Source: Amycolatopsis sp. NBRC 101858
GTDB lineage: Bacteria; Actinomycetota; Actinomycetes; Mycobacteriales; Pseudonocardiaceae
Direction: 5' to 3'
Assembly: GCF_030269325.1 (NCBI RefSeq)
Contig: NZ_BSTD01000001.1
Coordinates: 2,310,681-2,374,680 of the forward strand
DNA: 64,000 bases
Shown here: positions 41,335-50,417 of the stretch, one piece after another
How the letters are laid out: the number at the start of each line of letters is the position of its first letter
Numbering within the stretch: the stretch's first letter is position 1
Translations under genes and position numbers: made by a program
The notes under the pieces: model-generated
Seen by the model: the letters and a program-made list of their open reading frames with translations, nothing else
The model's database searches: none
What the model was told of the DNA's origin: nothing

Positions 41335-42609
41335 TCAAATGGCCGCCGACAGCACCACGATCCCGACGGCGAGCAGGTCCGGGCCCCGGAAGAGCTGCCG
41401 GGTCAGGTTGGCGGGCATCGGCCCCATCGGGGTGTCGACGAAGCCCGGATTGGCGTAGTCGACGGCCGTTCGCGTGACCGTGCGCAAGATCGACAGCACC
41501 GCCAGCGGCACCGCGAGCCAGGTGCCCGGGCCGAACGACGTCCCACCCGCGAGGGTGACCACCGCGAGCACGCCCGTCCAGAGCAGGCCGGCGACGGCGA
41601 GCACCACGCCGTGCGCCAGCACCAGCTCGCGGTTCGACGACCCCAGCCAGCGGCGGCGGCCCGGGTTGCGCCACAGCTCGCCGAGCCCGGCGCCGAACGG
41701 CGTGAGCGCCACGTACGCGCCGAGGCCGGCCAGGACCGCGCCCGGCAGGGTCGGCAACGCGATGTGCGCGACGACCACCGCGAAACCGACCAGCACCGCC
41801 GCTCCCGCGTACCGCGACCGGCCGAGCGTGCCCGCCACCGCCAGCCGCAGCGGGGTCGGCGGCCGCAGGGACAGGCCGATCGGCGCGGACGGCGGCAGCA
41901 ACATCATCGGGTCGAGGAAGGTGACGGCGACCGAGCGCAGCACCCGGCCGTCCCACCCGGCGAGCAGCGCGGCCCGGCCCGCGCGCGGCACCGGCTCGCC
42001 GCCGAACGCCAGCGGCAGCGCCGCGACCAGCACGCCGGCCGCGACGAACTGCACGGTCACCGGGCCGAGGCCGAGCGCGGCGATCACCAGCCCGAGCACT
42101 GCGAGCGCCAGCGGGCCGAACGCGTCGAACCGCAACGACGTCCTCCGCGCCGAAGCGAACGCGACCACCGCGGTCGCGGCGACGACGGCGATGCCCGCGC
42201 GCCACTGGTCGAGCCCGGCCCCGCCGACGGCGAGCATCAGCGCGGCCAGGTAACCCGTCACCGCCACGACGCCGGTCCAGGCGCCGAGCAACCGCAGCGT
42301 GACGACGCGGCCGCGGTCCACCGGCGCGAAGTCGAGCCAGGTCAGCTCGGCCGGCTCGACCCACACGAACCCGCGGCGCAGCAGGCCGCGCCAGCCGACC
42401 GCGCAGCAGAGCGTGAGCAGCCCGAGCACGGCCGGGAAGTCCACGTGGGACGAGCCGTAGACGGCCTGGCGCCAGGCGTCGACGTGGAAGAACGCGGTGA
42501 AGAGGAACCCGAAACCGAAGAGGAAGACGAACGAAGCCGTGTCGCCGCTGAAGATCCCGCCGAACCGCTTGCGGCCCGGGATCCGCATCCGGCGCGGGGC
42601 GACGGTCAC
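41335..42609 (-). CDS. ABC-type multi-pass membrane protein
   Basis: 424 aa with about ten hydrophobic helices (for example SFVFLFGFGFLFTAFF, LLGAWTGVVAVTGYLAALMLAVGG, LRLAVAGTLG, GAAVLVGFAVVVAHIALPTLPGAVLAGLGAYVALTPFG). There is no sequence motif that names a substrate. The GTG overlaps the stop of the ATPase gene (GTGA), so it is the membrane part of that transporter; polyvalent exporters of this small type usually export. Longer open frame upstream is antisense to the ATPase. Confidence 0.8.
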   Translation of the reverse strand: MTVAPRRMRIPGRKRFGGIFSGDTASFVFLFGFGFLFTAFFHVDAWRQAVYGSSHVDFPAVLGLLTLCCAVGWRGLLRRGFVWVEPAELTWLDFAPVDRGRVVTLRLLGAWTGVVAVTGYLAALMLAVGGAGLDQWRAGIAVVAATAVVAFASARRTSLRFDAFGPLALAVLGLVIAALGLGPVTVQFVAAGVLVAALPLAFGGEPVPRAGRAALLAGWDGRVLRSVAVTFLDPMMLLPPSAPIGLSLRPPTPLRLAVAGTLGRSRYAGAAVLVGFAVVVAHIALPTLPGAVLAGLGAYVALTPFGAGLGELWRNPGRRRWLGSSNRELVLAHGVVLAVAGLLWTGVLAVVTLAGGTSFGPGTWLAVPLAVLSILRTVTRTAVDYANPGFVDTPMGPMPANLTRQLFRGPDLLAVGIVVLSAAI

Positions 42610-43211
42610 CACAGTTCTAGGACGCTGTCCGCGGCTTCGAGCAGCGGCGGGTGGTGCGTGGCCACCACGACCGCCGCGCCGGCCGCCGTCGACCGGGCGA
42701 TCACCTCGACCAGCCACTCCTTGCCCGCGGTGTCGAGCGCGCGCTCCGGCTCGTCGAGCAGCAGCACCCGGTGCGGGCGCGCGGTGACGCCGAGCAGGAG
42801 CAGCCGGCGCCGCTGGCCCGCGGAGAAGTGCCCGGAGGTGACGCGCATGCGTTCGCCGAGGCCCGCGTCCCGCAGCAGCTCCTCGTGGTCACCGAGGTCG
42901 GCGCCGAACGTGCCGGACAGGAGCTCGAGGTGCTGCATCGGCGTCAGCTCCGCGAAGAAGTCGGAGTCGTCGAACAGCACGGACACCTTGCGGCGGAACT
43001 CGACGTCCCGCTCGTCCGGCACCTTGCCGTCCACGAGCACGCGGCCCCGCTGCGGCTTCTGCATGCCGTAGAAGCAGCGCATCAGGGTCGACTTGCCGAC
43101 GCCGTTCGGCCCGACGATCGCGGCGCACTCGCCGGGGTCGACGGAGAAGTCCAGGTCGTCGAACAGCCACAGCTCGCCGGCCCGGACGCCGATGCCCTTC
43201 GCGTCGATCAT
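42606..43211 (-). CDS. ABC transporter ATP-binding protein
   Basis: 201 aa, at the short end for ABC ATPases. Walker A GPNGVGKST, Q-loop-like region VSVLFDDSDFFAELTPMQHLELL, signature HFSAGQRRRLLLL, Walker B RVLLLDEPERALD and switch His in ATHHPPL are present. Signature FSAGQ deviates from LSGGQ. Start overlaps the LLM stop by 4 bp (ATGA). With the downstream membrane protein it forms a transporter in the same operon. Confidence 0.9.
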   Translation of the reverse strand: MIDAKGIGVRAGELWLFDDLDFSVDPGECAAIVGPNGVGKSTLMRCFYGMQKPQRGRVLVDGKVPDERDVEFRRKVSVLFDDSDFFAELTPMQHLELLSGTFGADLGDHEELLRDAGLGERMRVTSGHFSAGQRRRLLLLGVTARPHRVLLLDEPERALDTAGKEWLVEVIARSTAAGAAVVVATHHPPLLEAADSVLELW

Positions 43212-44086
43212 CGGAGTGCTTCGAGCACCGGGGCGAACTGCTCCACGTTCTGCTCCAGGACGGTGTAATAGGTCAAGCCGAACCGCTCGCGGTGCGCGTG
43301 GAGCTGCTCGGCGACCTCCGGGGGCGAACCGATCAGCGCGGTCGGCACCGCCGCGAGCTGGTCGACGCTGAGCACGCCCTTCGTCGCCTTCGCCAGCTCT
43401 TCGAGCGCTGCCGCGCGGTTGTCGGTGATGTGGACGAAGTGGCAGAGCAGGTTGAACTCGACCCCGCTGCGGTCACCGAGCTTCGACCGGACGAACTTGA
43501 CGCGTTCCTCGATGTCCTCCGCGCTCGCGGGAGCCAGGGCGCCGCCGTCCGGCGTCTTGGCCGTGCCGGTGAACCCGATGATGTCGGCGTGCTCGGCGGC
43601 GAGGGTCAGGATGCGGTCACCGCGACCGGCCAGCAGCAGCGGCGGCCCCTCGGGACGCACCGGCGCCGGCTTGTGCTCCGGATCGGCGTAGCTCCGCTTG
43701 AGCTCGGTGATCGTCCGCTCGAGGTGGTCGACGCGCTCGCGCGCGGACGGGAACGGCATCCCGGCCGCCTCGAACTCTTCCTTGACGTACCCCGCGCCGA
43801 GCCCCAGCTCCAGGCGGCCTTCGGTGAACTGGTCGGTGCCCGTGACCTCGCGCGCGAGCAGTGTCGGGTTGTAGAAGGGCGCGTTGAGCACGAAGGTGTT
43901 CAGCTTGACGCGCGAAGTGACCTCGCCGGCGAGCACGAGCGCCGGGAACGGCGGCGCCATGCCGAGGTGATCGGCCGCGGACAGCACGTCGTAGCCGAGG
44001 TCCTCGACCTTGCGGCACTTCTCGACCCACGCGGCACGGCTGTCCGGCACGACCATGTTGACGCCGAAGCGGAAATCCCCAGTCAT
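43208..44086 (-). CDS. LLM-class F420-dependent oxidoreductase
   Basis: 292 aa, luciferase-like TIM-barrel. Motifs: FRFGVNMVVPDSRAAWVEKCRKVEDLGYDVLSAADHLG, RVKLNTFVLNAPFYNPTLLAREV, GRLELGLGAGYVKEEFEAAG, and LLLAGRGDRILTLAAEHADIIGF. These point to F420-dependent members found in mycobacteria and relatives. It is a tandem paralogue of the next upstream gene. ATG 44086 fits better than the TTG nine bases upstream. Confidence 0.92.
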   Translation of the reverse strand: MTGDFRFGVNMVVPDSRAAWVEKCRKVEDLGYDVLSAADHLGMAPPFPALVLAGEVTSRVKLNTFVLNAPFYNPTLLAREVTGTDQFTEGRLELGLGAGYVKEEFEAAGMPFPSARERVDHLERTITELKRSYADPEHKPAPVRPEGPPLLLAGRGDRILTLAAEHADIIGFTGTAKTPDGGALAPASAEDIEERVKFVRSKLGDRSGVEFNLLCHFVHITDNRAAALEELAKATKGVLSVDQLAAVPTALIGSPPEVAEQLHAHRERFGLTYYTVLEQNVEQFAPVLEALR

Positions 44087-44100
44087 GTCGACCAAGGTAC

Positions 44101-44943
44101 TCAGCGGAGCTTTTCGATCACCGGGGCGAGCCTGGTCAGGTCGTCTTCGACCACCGTGAAGTAGCTGACGCCGAGGGTCTCCCGCGTGCGCAGCAGCTGC
44201 TCGGCCGCCGATTCCACCGAGCCGACGACGACCGTGGGCAGCTCGCCGAGCTCGTCGGCGCCGAGGTGCGGCACGAGCCGGTGCGCCGCTTCGAGGCCCA
44301 CCCGCCGGTCATCGGTGATCCGGATGAAGTGGATCAGCAGGTTCAGCTCGGTGTCGCGACCGGCGAGCGCGCGGTGCACGAAGCCGACGCGCTCGGCGAC
44401 CGCGGCGGGACCGGCCAGGGCCAGCCGCCCCTCGGCCGCGCCGGGCGCGGTGCCGGTGAATGCGATCGTGTCGGCGTGCTCGGCCGCGAAGGTCAGCATG
44501 CGGTCGCCGCGGCCGCCGAGCAGCAGCGGCGGCCGGGGCCGGGACTCGTACGCGCGCTCGAGTTCGGTGACCGCGCGCACCAGCCGCGCGAACCGCTGCC
44601 CGGGCGTGCCCCACTCGATCCCGGCGGCCTCGAACTCCGCCCGGACGTACCCGGCCCCGATCCCGATTTCCAGGCGGCCGCCGGTGAACTCGTCGAGCCC
44701 GGTGAGGTCGCGGGCCAGCAGCACCGGGTTGTGGAAGCTCGCGTTGAGCACGTAGGTGTTGAGCCGGACCCGTTCGGTGGCCTCCGCGGCCAGCATCAGC
44801 GCGGGCACCGGCGCGACCCGCCCGAGGTGGTCGACCACCCCGACGACGTCGTAGCCGAGGTCCTCGGCCTGGCGGCACTTCGCCACCCACTCGGCCCGTG
44901 AGCCGGGCGCCAGCAAAGTCACGCCGAAGCGGAACGGTCTCAT
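44101..44943 (-). CDS. LLM-class F420-dependent oxidoreductase, paralogue
   Basis: 280 aa. It shares the full motif series with its neighbour: FRFGVTLLAPGSRAEWVAKCRQAEDLGYDVVGVVDHLG, RVRLNTYVLNASFHNPVLLARDL, GRLEIGIGAGYVRAEFEAAG, LLLGGRGDRMLTFAAEHADTIAF. First gene of the five-gene operon that ends with the EndoU-like protein. Substrate unknown. 14 bp separate it from the next gene. Confidence 0.92.
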   Translation of the reverse strand: MRPFRFGVTLLAPGSRAEWVAKCRQAEDLGYDVVGVVDHLGRVAPVPALMLAAEATERVRLNTYVLNASFHNPVLLARDLTGLDEFTGGRLEIGIGAGYVRAEFEAAGIEWGTPGQRFARLVRAVTELERAYESRPRPPLLLGGRGDRMLTFAAEHADTIAFTGTAPGAAEGRLALAGPAAVAERVGFVHRALAGRDTELNLLIHFIRITDDRRVGLEAAHRLVPHLGADELGELPTVVVGSVESAAEQLLRTRETLGVSYFTVVEDDLTRLAPVIEKLR

Positions 44944-44959
44944 GCGCCCGAACCTACGC

Positions 44960-44995
44960 GGAGAAGGGGACGCCCCGCAGGACGTCCCCTTCTCC
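44960..44995 (-). terminator. Hairpin after pckG
   Basis: Arms GGAGAAGGGGACG and CGTCCCCTTCTCC, 13 bp with no mismatch, and a 10-nt loop, 10 bp after the pckG stop and before the LLM operon. It separates the two minus-strand units. Confidence 0.8.
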
Positions 44996-45005
44996 CTCAC
45001 GAAGC

Positions 45006-46826
45006 TCAGCTCAGGCGCTGGGCCAGCGCGTCGAGCTCGTCCCGCAGCGAGGTCGGGACCTCGCCGATCTTCTGGAACCACTCCTCGATCAGCGGCAGCT
45101 CTTCGCGCCACTCCTCGGGCTTGACGTCCAGGGCGGCCTGGATGTCCTCGATCGGCTCGGTCAGGCCCTCGGTGTCGAGGTCCTCGGCCTTCGGCACGAA
45201 CCCGATCGGCGTCTCGACGGCGTTGCCCTTGCCCTCGACGCGCTCGATGACCCACTTCAGGATCCGCGAGTTCTCGCCGAAGCCCGGCCACAGGAAGCGG
45301 CCGTCGTCGCCGCGGCGGAACCAGTTGACGTAGAAGATCTTCGGCAGCTTGTTCGCGTCGGCGTTCTTGCCCAGGTTCAGCCAGTGCTTGAAGTAGTCAC
45401 CGGCGTGGTAGCCGAGGAACGGCAGCATCGCCATCGGGTCGCGGCGCACGTTGCCCACCGCACCGGCGGCCGCGGCCGTCGTCTCCGACGACATGGTGGC
45501 GCCCATGAACACGCCGTGCTGCCAGTCGCGGGCCTCGTTGACCAGCGGCACCGTCGTCTTGCGGCGGCCGCCGAACAGGATCGCCGAGATCGGCACGCCC
45601 TTCGGGTCGTCCCACTCGTCGGCGAGGATCGGGCACTGCGACATCGGCGTGCAGTAGCGCGAGTTCGGGTGGGCGGCCTTCTCGCCGGAGTCCGGCGTCC
45701 AGTCCTGGCCCTTCCACGACGTCGCGTGCTCGGGCTGGTTCTCCATGCCCTCCCACCAGATGTCGCCGTCGTCGGTCACGGCGACGTTCGTGAAGACCGT
45801 GTTGCCCTGCTCGATCGTGCGCATCGCGTTCGGGTTGGTGTGCCAGTCGGTGCCCGGCGCGACGCCGAAGAAGCCGAACTCGGGGTTGACCGCGTACAGG
45901 CGGCCGTCCTCGCCGAAGCGCATCCAGGCGATGTCGTCACCGAGGGTCTCGGCGCGCCAGCCCGGGATGGTCGGCTGCAGCATGGCCAGGTTGGTCTTGC
46001 CGCAGGCGCTCGGGAACGCCGCCGCGACGTAGTGGACCTTGTCCTCGGGCGAGATCAGCTTGAGGATCAGCATGTGCTCGGCGAGCCAGCCCTCGTCGCG
46101 GGCCATCACCGAAGCGATGCGCAGCGAGTAGCACTTCTTGCCCAGCAGGGAGTTGCCGCCGTAGCCCGAGCCGTAGCTCCAGATCGCGCGCTCCTCGGGG
46201 AAGTGCGAAATGTACTTGGTCGTGTTGCAGGGCCAGGAAACGTCCTTCTCGCCCGGCTCGAGCGGGTGCCCGACGGAGTGCAGAGCCGGCACGAATTCAC
46301 GCTCGCTGCCATCCGGCGCGACGAACTTGTCGAGGGCCGCCTTGCCTGCGCGAGTCATCACGCGCATCGACGCGACAACGTAGGCGAAATCGGTGATTTC
46401 GATACCCAGCTTGGGATTCTCGTCGGCGAGGGGACCCATGCAGAACGGGATGACGTACATCGTGCGGCCGCGCATCGAGCCACGGAAGAGCTCGCTCATG
46501 GTGGCCTTCATCTCGGCCGGGTCCATCCAGTTGTTGGTGGGACCGGCGTCCTCGGGACGCTCCGAGCAGATGAAGGTGCGGTCCTCGACGCGGGCGACGT
46601 CGTTGGGGTCGGAGGTGGCCAGGAAAGAGTTGGGCTTCGACTTGAGCTGCACGAACGTGCCGGCCTCGACCAGCTCCTGGTTGATCCGGGCGGCCTCTTC
46701 GTCTGACCCGTCGACCCACACCACACGGTCCGGGGTGGTCAGTTCGGCGACCTCCCGGACGAAGGACAGCACGCCAGTGTGCGTCGTCGGCGCGGTGTCC
46801 AGTCCGGGGATGGCGACTGCGGTCAT
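45006..46826 (-). CDS. pckG: Phosphoenolpyruvate carboxykinase (GTP)
   Basis: 606 aa, full length for the GTP enzyme. Kinase-1a loop FPSACGKTN with the hyper-reactive Cys, [36 protein letters not shown] metal site, and [25 protein letters not shown] near the end. It converts oxaloacetate and GTP to PEP, CO2 and GDP at the entry to gluconeogenesis. ATG 46826 has AGGAG upstream. A 9-bp hairpin (46856-46890) and a dyad (47004-47021) in its leader/promoter region suggest regulation by carbon source. Confidence 0.97.
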   Translation of the reverse strand: MTAVAIPGLDTAPTTHTGVLSFVREVAELTTPDRVVWVDGSDEEAARINQELVEAGTFVQLKSKPNSFLATSDPNDVARVEDRTFICSERPEDAGPTNNWMDPAEMKATMSELFRGSMRGRTMYVIPFCMGPLADENPKLGIEITDFAYVVASMRVMTRAGKAALDKFVAPDGSEREFVPALHSVGHPLEPGEKDVSWPCNTTKYISHFPEERAIWSYGSGYGGNSLLGKKCYSLRIASVMARDEGWLAEHMLILKLISPEDKVHYVAAAFPSACGKTNLAMLQPTIPGWRAETLGDDIAWMRFGEDGRLYAVNPEFGFFGVAPGTDWHTNPNAMRTIEQGNTVFTNVAVTDDGDIWWEGMENQPEHATSWKGQDWTPDSGEKAAHPNSRYCTPMSQCPILADEWDDPKGVPISAILFGGRRKTTVPLVNEARDWQHGVFMGATMSSETTAAAAGAVGNVRRDPMAMLPFLGYHAGDYFKHWLNLGKNADANKLPKIFYVNWFRRGDDGRFLWPGFGENSRILKWVIERVEGKGNAVETPIGFVPKAEDLDTEGLTEPIEDIQAALDVKPEEWREELPLIEEWFQKIGEVPTSLRDELDALAQRLS

Positions 46827-46855
46827 CTCTACTCCTGACTTCCGACGACAAATGA

Positions 46856-46890
46856 GCCCGCACCCGGAACGACGCTGTCCCGGTGCGGGC
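46856..46890 (-). promoter_or_regulatory. Leader hairpin upstream of pckG
   Basis: GCCCGCACC pairs with GGTGCGGGC over 9 bp with a 17-nt loop. It ends about 30 nt before the pckG start codon, so it is in the 5' leader if transcription starts at or above 46890. It could act in attenuation or mRNA stability. No known riboswitch fold is recognisable. Confidence 0.45.
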
Positions 46891-47003
46891 CTCGTTGCCG
46901 GCGACCGAATGGCTTCGCACACCGGCTGGCGAACCGGTGTGCGTGATTTGGGATTCCCCGAGAGTAGCCGCATGACCGGCAGGTAACCGATAGCTGACGT
47001 GTA

Positions 47004-47021
47004 CGTTCTCTCACAAGAACG
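47004..47021. promoter_or_regulatory. Dyad symmetric site, pckG region
   Basis: CGTTCT-CTCACA-AGAACG, perfect 6-bp arms with a 6-bp spacer. Likely operator of the pckG promoter, but no binding protein is suggested by the sequence. Confidence 0.4.
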
Positions 47022-47125
47022 ATAAGGGAATCGATTCAGACGTCACCGGATCGGTGCATTCGCAGTAAATCTTCCGGTGGGCGCGATCACACCCGTGACC
47101 TGGTCGTTTTCATTTGCGACATGAA

Positions 47126-47155
47126 GAAAGCCCGGCGCTCGCGCACCGGGCTTTC
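47126..47155 (-). terminator. Hairpin after the DUF6802-like gene
   Basis: GAAAGCCCGG and CCGGGCTTTC, perfect 10-bp arms and a 10-nt loop, 22 bp after the stop of the upstream minus-strand gene. Confidence 0.8.
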
Positions 47156-47176
47156 AAACTGTGACCTGGATTACTT

Positions 47177-47887
47177 TCAGTTGGGTGAGATCCACTGCCC
47201 GGTGCCGGAGTCGATGCGCGCGACGCCCTCCAGCGTCTGCGTGCCGGCCGCGCCCCACGCCGCGTCGTCGGCCGGGTCGCCGAGCTGCTCGCCGCTGCCG
47301 GAGTCCAGCAGTCCACTCGAGACCTCGGTCCACTGGCCGGGTCCGCTGTGCTCGAACGTCGTGGTCGTGCCGTCCGCGTCGGTCTGCACCGCGATGTCGG
47401 CTTCGCCGTCGCCGTCCTTGTCGGTGAAGGCGATCGTGCCGCCGCTCTTCGTCTCGACGATGGCGGTGTCGTTGTGGCCGTCGTGGTCGGTGTCGATCGT
47501 CGCGGCGCCCGCGTCGACCTCGCCGTCCGGCATGTCCGCGTGGATGTGGCCGCCGGAGCTGTCGTCGTGCCCGCTGGTGCCGGAGTCGTCGTGGCCGCCC
47601 CCGGAGGCCTCGACCCATTCGCCGCTGGCCTCGTCGTAGACGGCCTGCTCGACGACGTGCCCGGTCTCGTCCAGCACGGCGTACTGGTCGGCTTCACCGT
47701 CGTGGTTCGTGTCGATGAAGGCCTGGGAGGTGCCGTCGTCGTGCTCGACGATCGCGGTGTCGTTGACGCCGTCCTCGTTCACGTCGTAGTTGACCTCGGC
47801 CTGGTACTCCTGGCCGTCGACGTGGACGGTCATCGCGTTCGTGCCGCTCGCGTCGGTGTCGCTGCCGCCGCTCTCGTCGACCCACAT
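47177..47887 (-). CDS. Acidic EF-hand-like repeat protein (DUF6802-like)
   Basis: 236 aa, very acidic, with no signal peptide or membrane helix. It has several repeats of the type DTNHDGEADQYAV, DTDHDGHNDTAIV and DKDGDGEADIAV, resembling calcium-binding loops, interspersed with beta strands. DUF6802 proteins of Amycolatopsis and relatives share this. Their function is not known; calcium binding is an inference from the DxDxDG spacing. Confidence 0.75.
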   Translation of the reverse strand: MWVDESGGSDTDASGTNAMTVHVDGQEYQAEVNYDVNEDGVNDTAIVEHDDGTSQAFIDTNHDGEADQYAVLDETGHVVEQAVYDEASGEWVEASGGGHDDSGTSGHDDSSGGHIHADMPDGEVDAGAATIDTDHDGHNDTAIVETKSGGTIAFTDKDGDGEADIAVQTDADGTTTTFEHSGPGQWTEVSSGLLDSGSGEQLGDPADDAAWGAAGTQTLEGVARIDSGTGQWISPN

Positions 47888-47991
47888 GGGAACTGCCCCC
47901 TTAGAACCGGGTACCGCCGTCTCTGACCTGCTGTCGGAGGGTATGACTCACCGTAGGCCCGTTCGGTTCCGCTCCACAACCGGACGGGCGG

Positions 47992-49830
47992 TCAGGCCGT
48001 CTTGTCCCGCAGTGCCCGGATCCGCGTCAGGAAGGCTTCGGCCCGCTCGCGGCCGTCGCTGACCTCTTTGAGCCGTTTCGACACGATCGCGATCTTCTTG
48101 GCGCGTTCCTGGGCGCCCATCTTGATCGTCTTGTCGACTTCCTTCAGCTCGGCTTCGATCGCATCGATGCGCCGGCCGAGCGCCTCGTCCAGGGCCATCG
48201 ACAGCTGCTGCTCGGCCTCGATGAGCTGCTCGGCGACGAGCTGGTCGAGCGTCGAGCGGGCGTCCGCGATGGCCTCGACGAGCCACTGCTTCATGTGCTG
48301 CTTGTCGGCCGCGTGCTTGCGCGTGCGGGCCATCCACCAGCCGGCGCCGAGGCCGATGATGATCGTCGCGGGCAGCACGACGGGGTTGAGGATCGCGACG
48401 CCGGCCAGCGGCAGCGCGGCCACCTTGCCGGCGCCGACGCCACCGGAGATGCCCATGAACACGAGCAGCTTGTCCTCGGCCGTCGGCGGCTTCTTGTCCG
48501 GCGGCCGCAGCACCACCGGCGGGCCGCCGGCCCGGGCGAACTGCGCACGGATGACGTCGAGCTCTTCGGCGGAGAACAGCTCCGACAGCGAGACGTTGGT
48601 GACCTGGTTCAGGCGCTGGGAGAGCAGCATCGAGATCCGCTGCGACGTCGTCTGCAACGCGATGTCGACCTGCTGCGGCAACGCGGTGAGCTCGTCGCGC
48701 TTCGCCGCGTCGATCAGCTGGCGGAAGTGGGTCTGCGCGTCGCGCATCTGCCGGCTGCTCTCGTGCAGGACCTCGACGCGCGTGCGCTGCACCTCGCCGC
48801 GCAGCTTCAGCTGCCAGCCGCGGGTCGACGTCCGGCGTTCGGCCTGCAGCTGGTCACGGCGTTCGCGCAGCTGCTCGGCCTCGGCCTCACCCGCGGACAG
48901 CGCGCGGCTCTCGGCCTGCAGCTTCGCCTTCAGCTCGGCCAGCGCGCTGGAGAGCGCGCGCAGCGTGTTCGCCTCGCCGAGCATCGCCGAGCGGCCGACG
49001 AGCAGCTCCTGCAGTGCCGTCTGCACCGCGGCGACGCCGGACTTCTCCCGCAGCATCGCGGCCATCTGCTCGTTGGGCGCCTTCGAGGCCGTCTCGAACA
49101 TGCGTGCCGAGACCGGGTGGAACACCGAGTCGGCGAAGCGGGGCGCGTGCTCGCGCAGCAGCTGCCGGTCGGCCTCCATGACCTCGCGCCAGCCGCGGAA
49201 CATGTCCACCTTGGTCAGCGCGAACACCACGGTCTCGACGCGCTCGCCGACGTCACGCAGGAACTGCAGCTCGGTCGAGGTGAACGGCGCCGACGCGTCG
49301 ACGACGAACAGCAGCGCGGTCGCGCCCGCGGCGGCTTCCTTGGCGAGCTCACCGTGCATCGAGTCGAGCCCGCCGACGCCGGGCGTGTCGACCAGCGAAA
49401 GTCGTTCGAGCAGCGGGACCGGGCCGGTGACCTCGACGTACCGCGGCGGGATCTGGCCCGGCGGCAGCTCGTGCGCGGCGGAGACCCAGTTGATCAGCTG
49501 GCCGAGGTCGATCGGCACCGGCGCGAGCTGACCGGGGTAGCAGGCCTGCGCGCCCCACGCGTCGGCGTGGTCGAACACGAGGTAGGTGGCGGTGGCGACG
49601 TCGGCGTCCACAGGGGAAAGTCCCGGGGTCGCGAGCAGCGCGTTGACCAGCGAACTCTTCCCGCGGTTCGTCTCGCCGACGACCACGACCGCCGGCTTCT
49701 TGGGCCGCGCCTGCCGGACCTGCTCGACCCACTTGGCGGCGGCCGGGTCGGCGTCGCGGACGACGGTCAGCAGCTGGTCTCGCGCCGCCGCGACCTGCGT
49801 GGGCAGGCTCGGCGCGGTGGGTGCGCTCAC
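47992..49830 (-). CDS. Dynamin-like GTPase, IniA-like
   Basis: 612 aa. GTPase G1 GETNRGKSS at residues 52-60, G3 DTPGVGGLD, G4 TKVD. A helical stalk with long coiled-coil segments (LKAKLQAESRALSAGEAEAEQLRERRDQL) and a membrane hairpin (VAALPLAGVAILNPVVLPATIIIGLGAGWW) follow. This is the layout of bacterial dynamins and of mycobacterial IniA, which bends and seals membranes. GTG start overlaps the stop of the GrpE-like gene. It is one half of a pair with the GTPase at 52.3-53.8 kb. Confidence 0.9.
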   Translation of the reverse strand: MSAPTAPSLPTQVAAARDQLLTVVRDADPAAAKWVEQVRQARPKKPAVVVVGETNRGKSSLVNALLATPGLSPVDADVATATYLVFDHADAWGAQACYPGQLAPVPIDLGQLINWVSAAHELPPGQIPPRYVEVTGPVPLLERLSLVDTPGVGGLDSMHGELAKEAAAGATALLFVVDASAPFTSTELQFLRDVGERVETVVFALTKVDMFRGWREVMEADRQLLREHAPRFADSVFHPVSARMFETASKAPNEQMAAMLREKSGVAAVQTALQELLVGRSAMLGEANTLRALSSALAELKAKLQAESRALSAGEAEAEQLRERRDQLQAERRTSTRGWQLKLRGEVQRTRVEVLHESSRQMRDAQTHFRQLIDAAKRDELTALPQQVDIALQTTSQRISMLLSQRLNQVTNVSLSELFSAEELDVIRAQFARAGGPPVVLRPPDKKPPTAEDKLLVFMGISGGVGAGKVAALPLAGVAILNPVVLPATIIIGLGAGWWMARTRKHAADKQHMKQWLVEAIADARSTLDQLVAEQLIEAEQQLSMALDEALGRRIDAIEAELKEVDKTIKMGAQERAKKIAIVSKRLKEVSDGRERAEAFLTRIRALRDKTA

Positions 49831-50369
49831 GGGGTCTTCTTCGCGTAGACGGTGACGATCGGGGCGCGCAGCAGGCGGTCGTGGTCGGCGAACCCGGTGA
49901 CTTCGGTTTCGGCCACGATGCCCTCGAGCGCCGGGTCTTCGGTGGGGATCGCGCCGCCGGCCTCGTGGCGGGCCGGGTCGAACCGCTGGCCGTCGGGCCG
50001 CAGGGCCTGGACGCCGATCGCGGCGAGCCCTTCTTCGAGGCGCTCGACGACGCCGCCGCTGCGGGCGCGGTCCAGCGCGTACAGGCACATCTGGATCAGC
50101 GCGTGCCGGTCGGCGAGGGCACGCTCGAGGTCCACAGTGGTTTCAGGGGCTCCGGGTGGCGGAGCCCCCGGCCCGGGGCGAAGCCCCGGCGACGACACGG
50201 CGGCGACCTGCTGCAAGGGGTGCACATCGGTTTCCGACGCGGTCGCGGCAGCGTCGGTTCCCTTCTCCGCGTCGGCCTCTTCGACGATCCGGGCGATGCT
50301 CACCGCGGCGATCTGGCCGGTGGGGGTGTCGTCGGGATCGACGGATCCGTCCTTGCGAAACCACGCCAT
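49827..50369 (-). CDS. GrpE-like nucleotide exchange factor domain protein
   Basis: 180 aa. The C-terminal 90 residues resemble the GrpE beta domain and preceding helix (DRHALIQMCLYALDRARSGGVVERLEEGLAAIGVQAL, then GGAIPTEDPALEGIVAETEVTGF and APIVTVYAKK). The N-terminal part is low-complexity. It overlaps the IniA-like gene by 4 bp, so they are coupled. No DnaK is encoded in the window; a partner Hsp70 may lie elsewhere. ATG 50369 begins MAWFRKDG; an upstream in-frame start is possible. Confidence 0.7.
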   Translation of the reverse strand: MAWFRKDGSVDPDDTPTGQIAAVSIARIVEEADAEKGTDAAATASETDVHPLQQVAAVSSPGLRPGPGAPPPGAPETTVDLERALADRHALIQMCLYALDRARSGGVVERLEEGLAAIGVQALRPDGQRFDPARHEAGGAIPTEDPALEGIVAETEVTGFADHDRLLRAPIVTVYAKKTP

Positions 50370-50417
50370 GAGCACCACCTCGTCCCGGTCCCGCCAGATT
50401 CCACCAGTTTGGAGCAC

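Larger units (their letters stand above)
46827..47176. other. pckG promoter region (350 bp gap)
   Basis: No gene. Contains the hairpin before pckG, an 18-bp dyad CGTTCT-N6-AGAACG (47004-47021), and at 47126-47155 the terminator of the next minus-strand gene. A minus-strand promoter TTGTGA...TATCGG over the dyad is possible but weak. AT-rich around 46980-47100. Confidence 0.5.

Noticed and set aside
40927..43071. 714-codon plus-strand frame
   Set aside because: Antisense to the ABC permease and ATPase genes; composition is that of a shadow frame.
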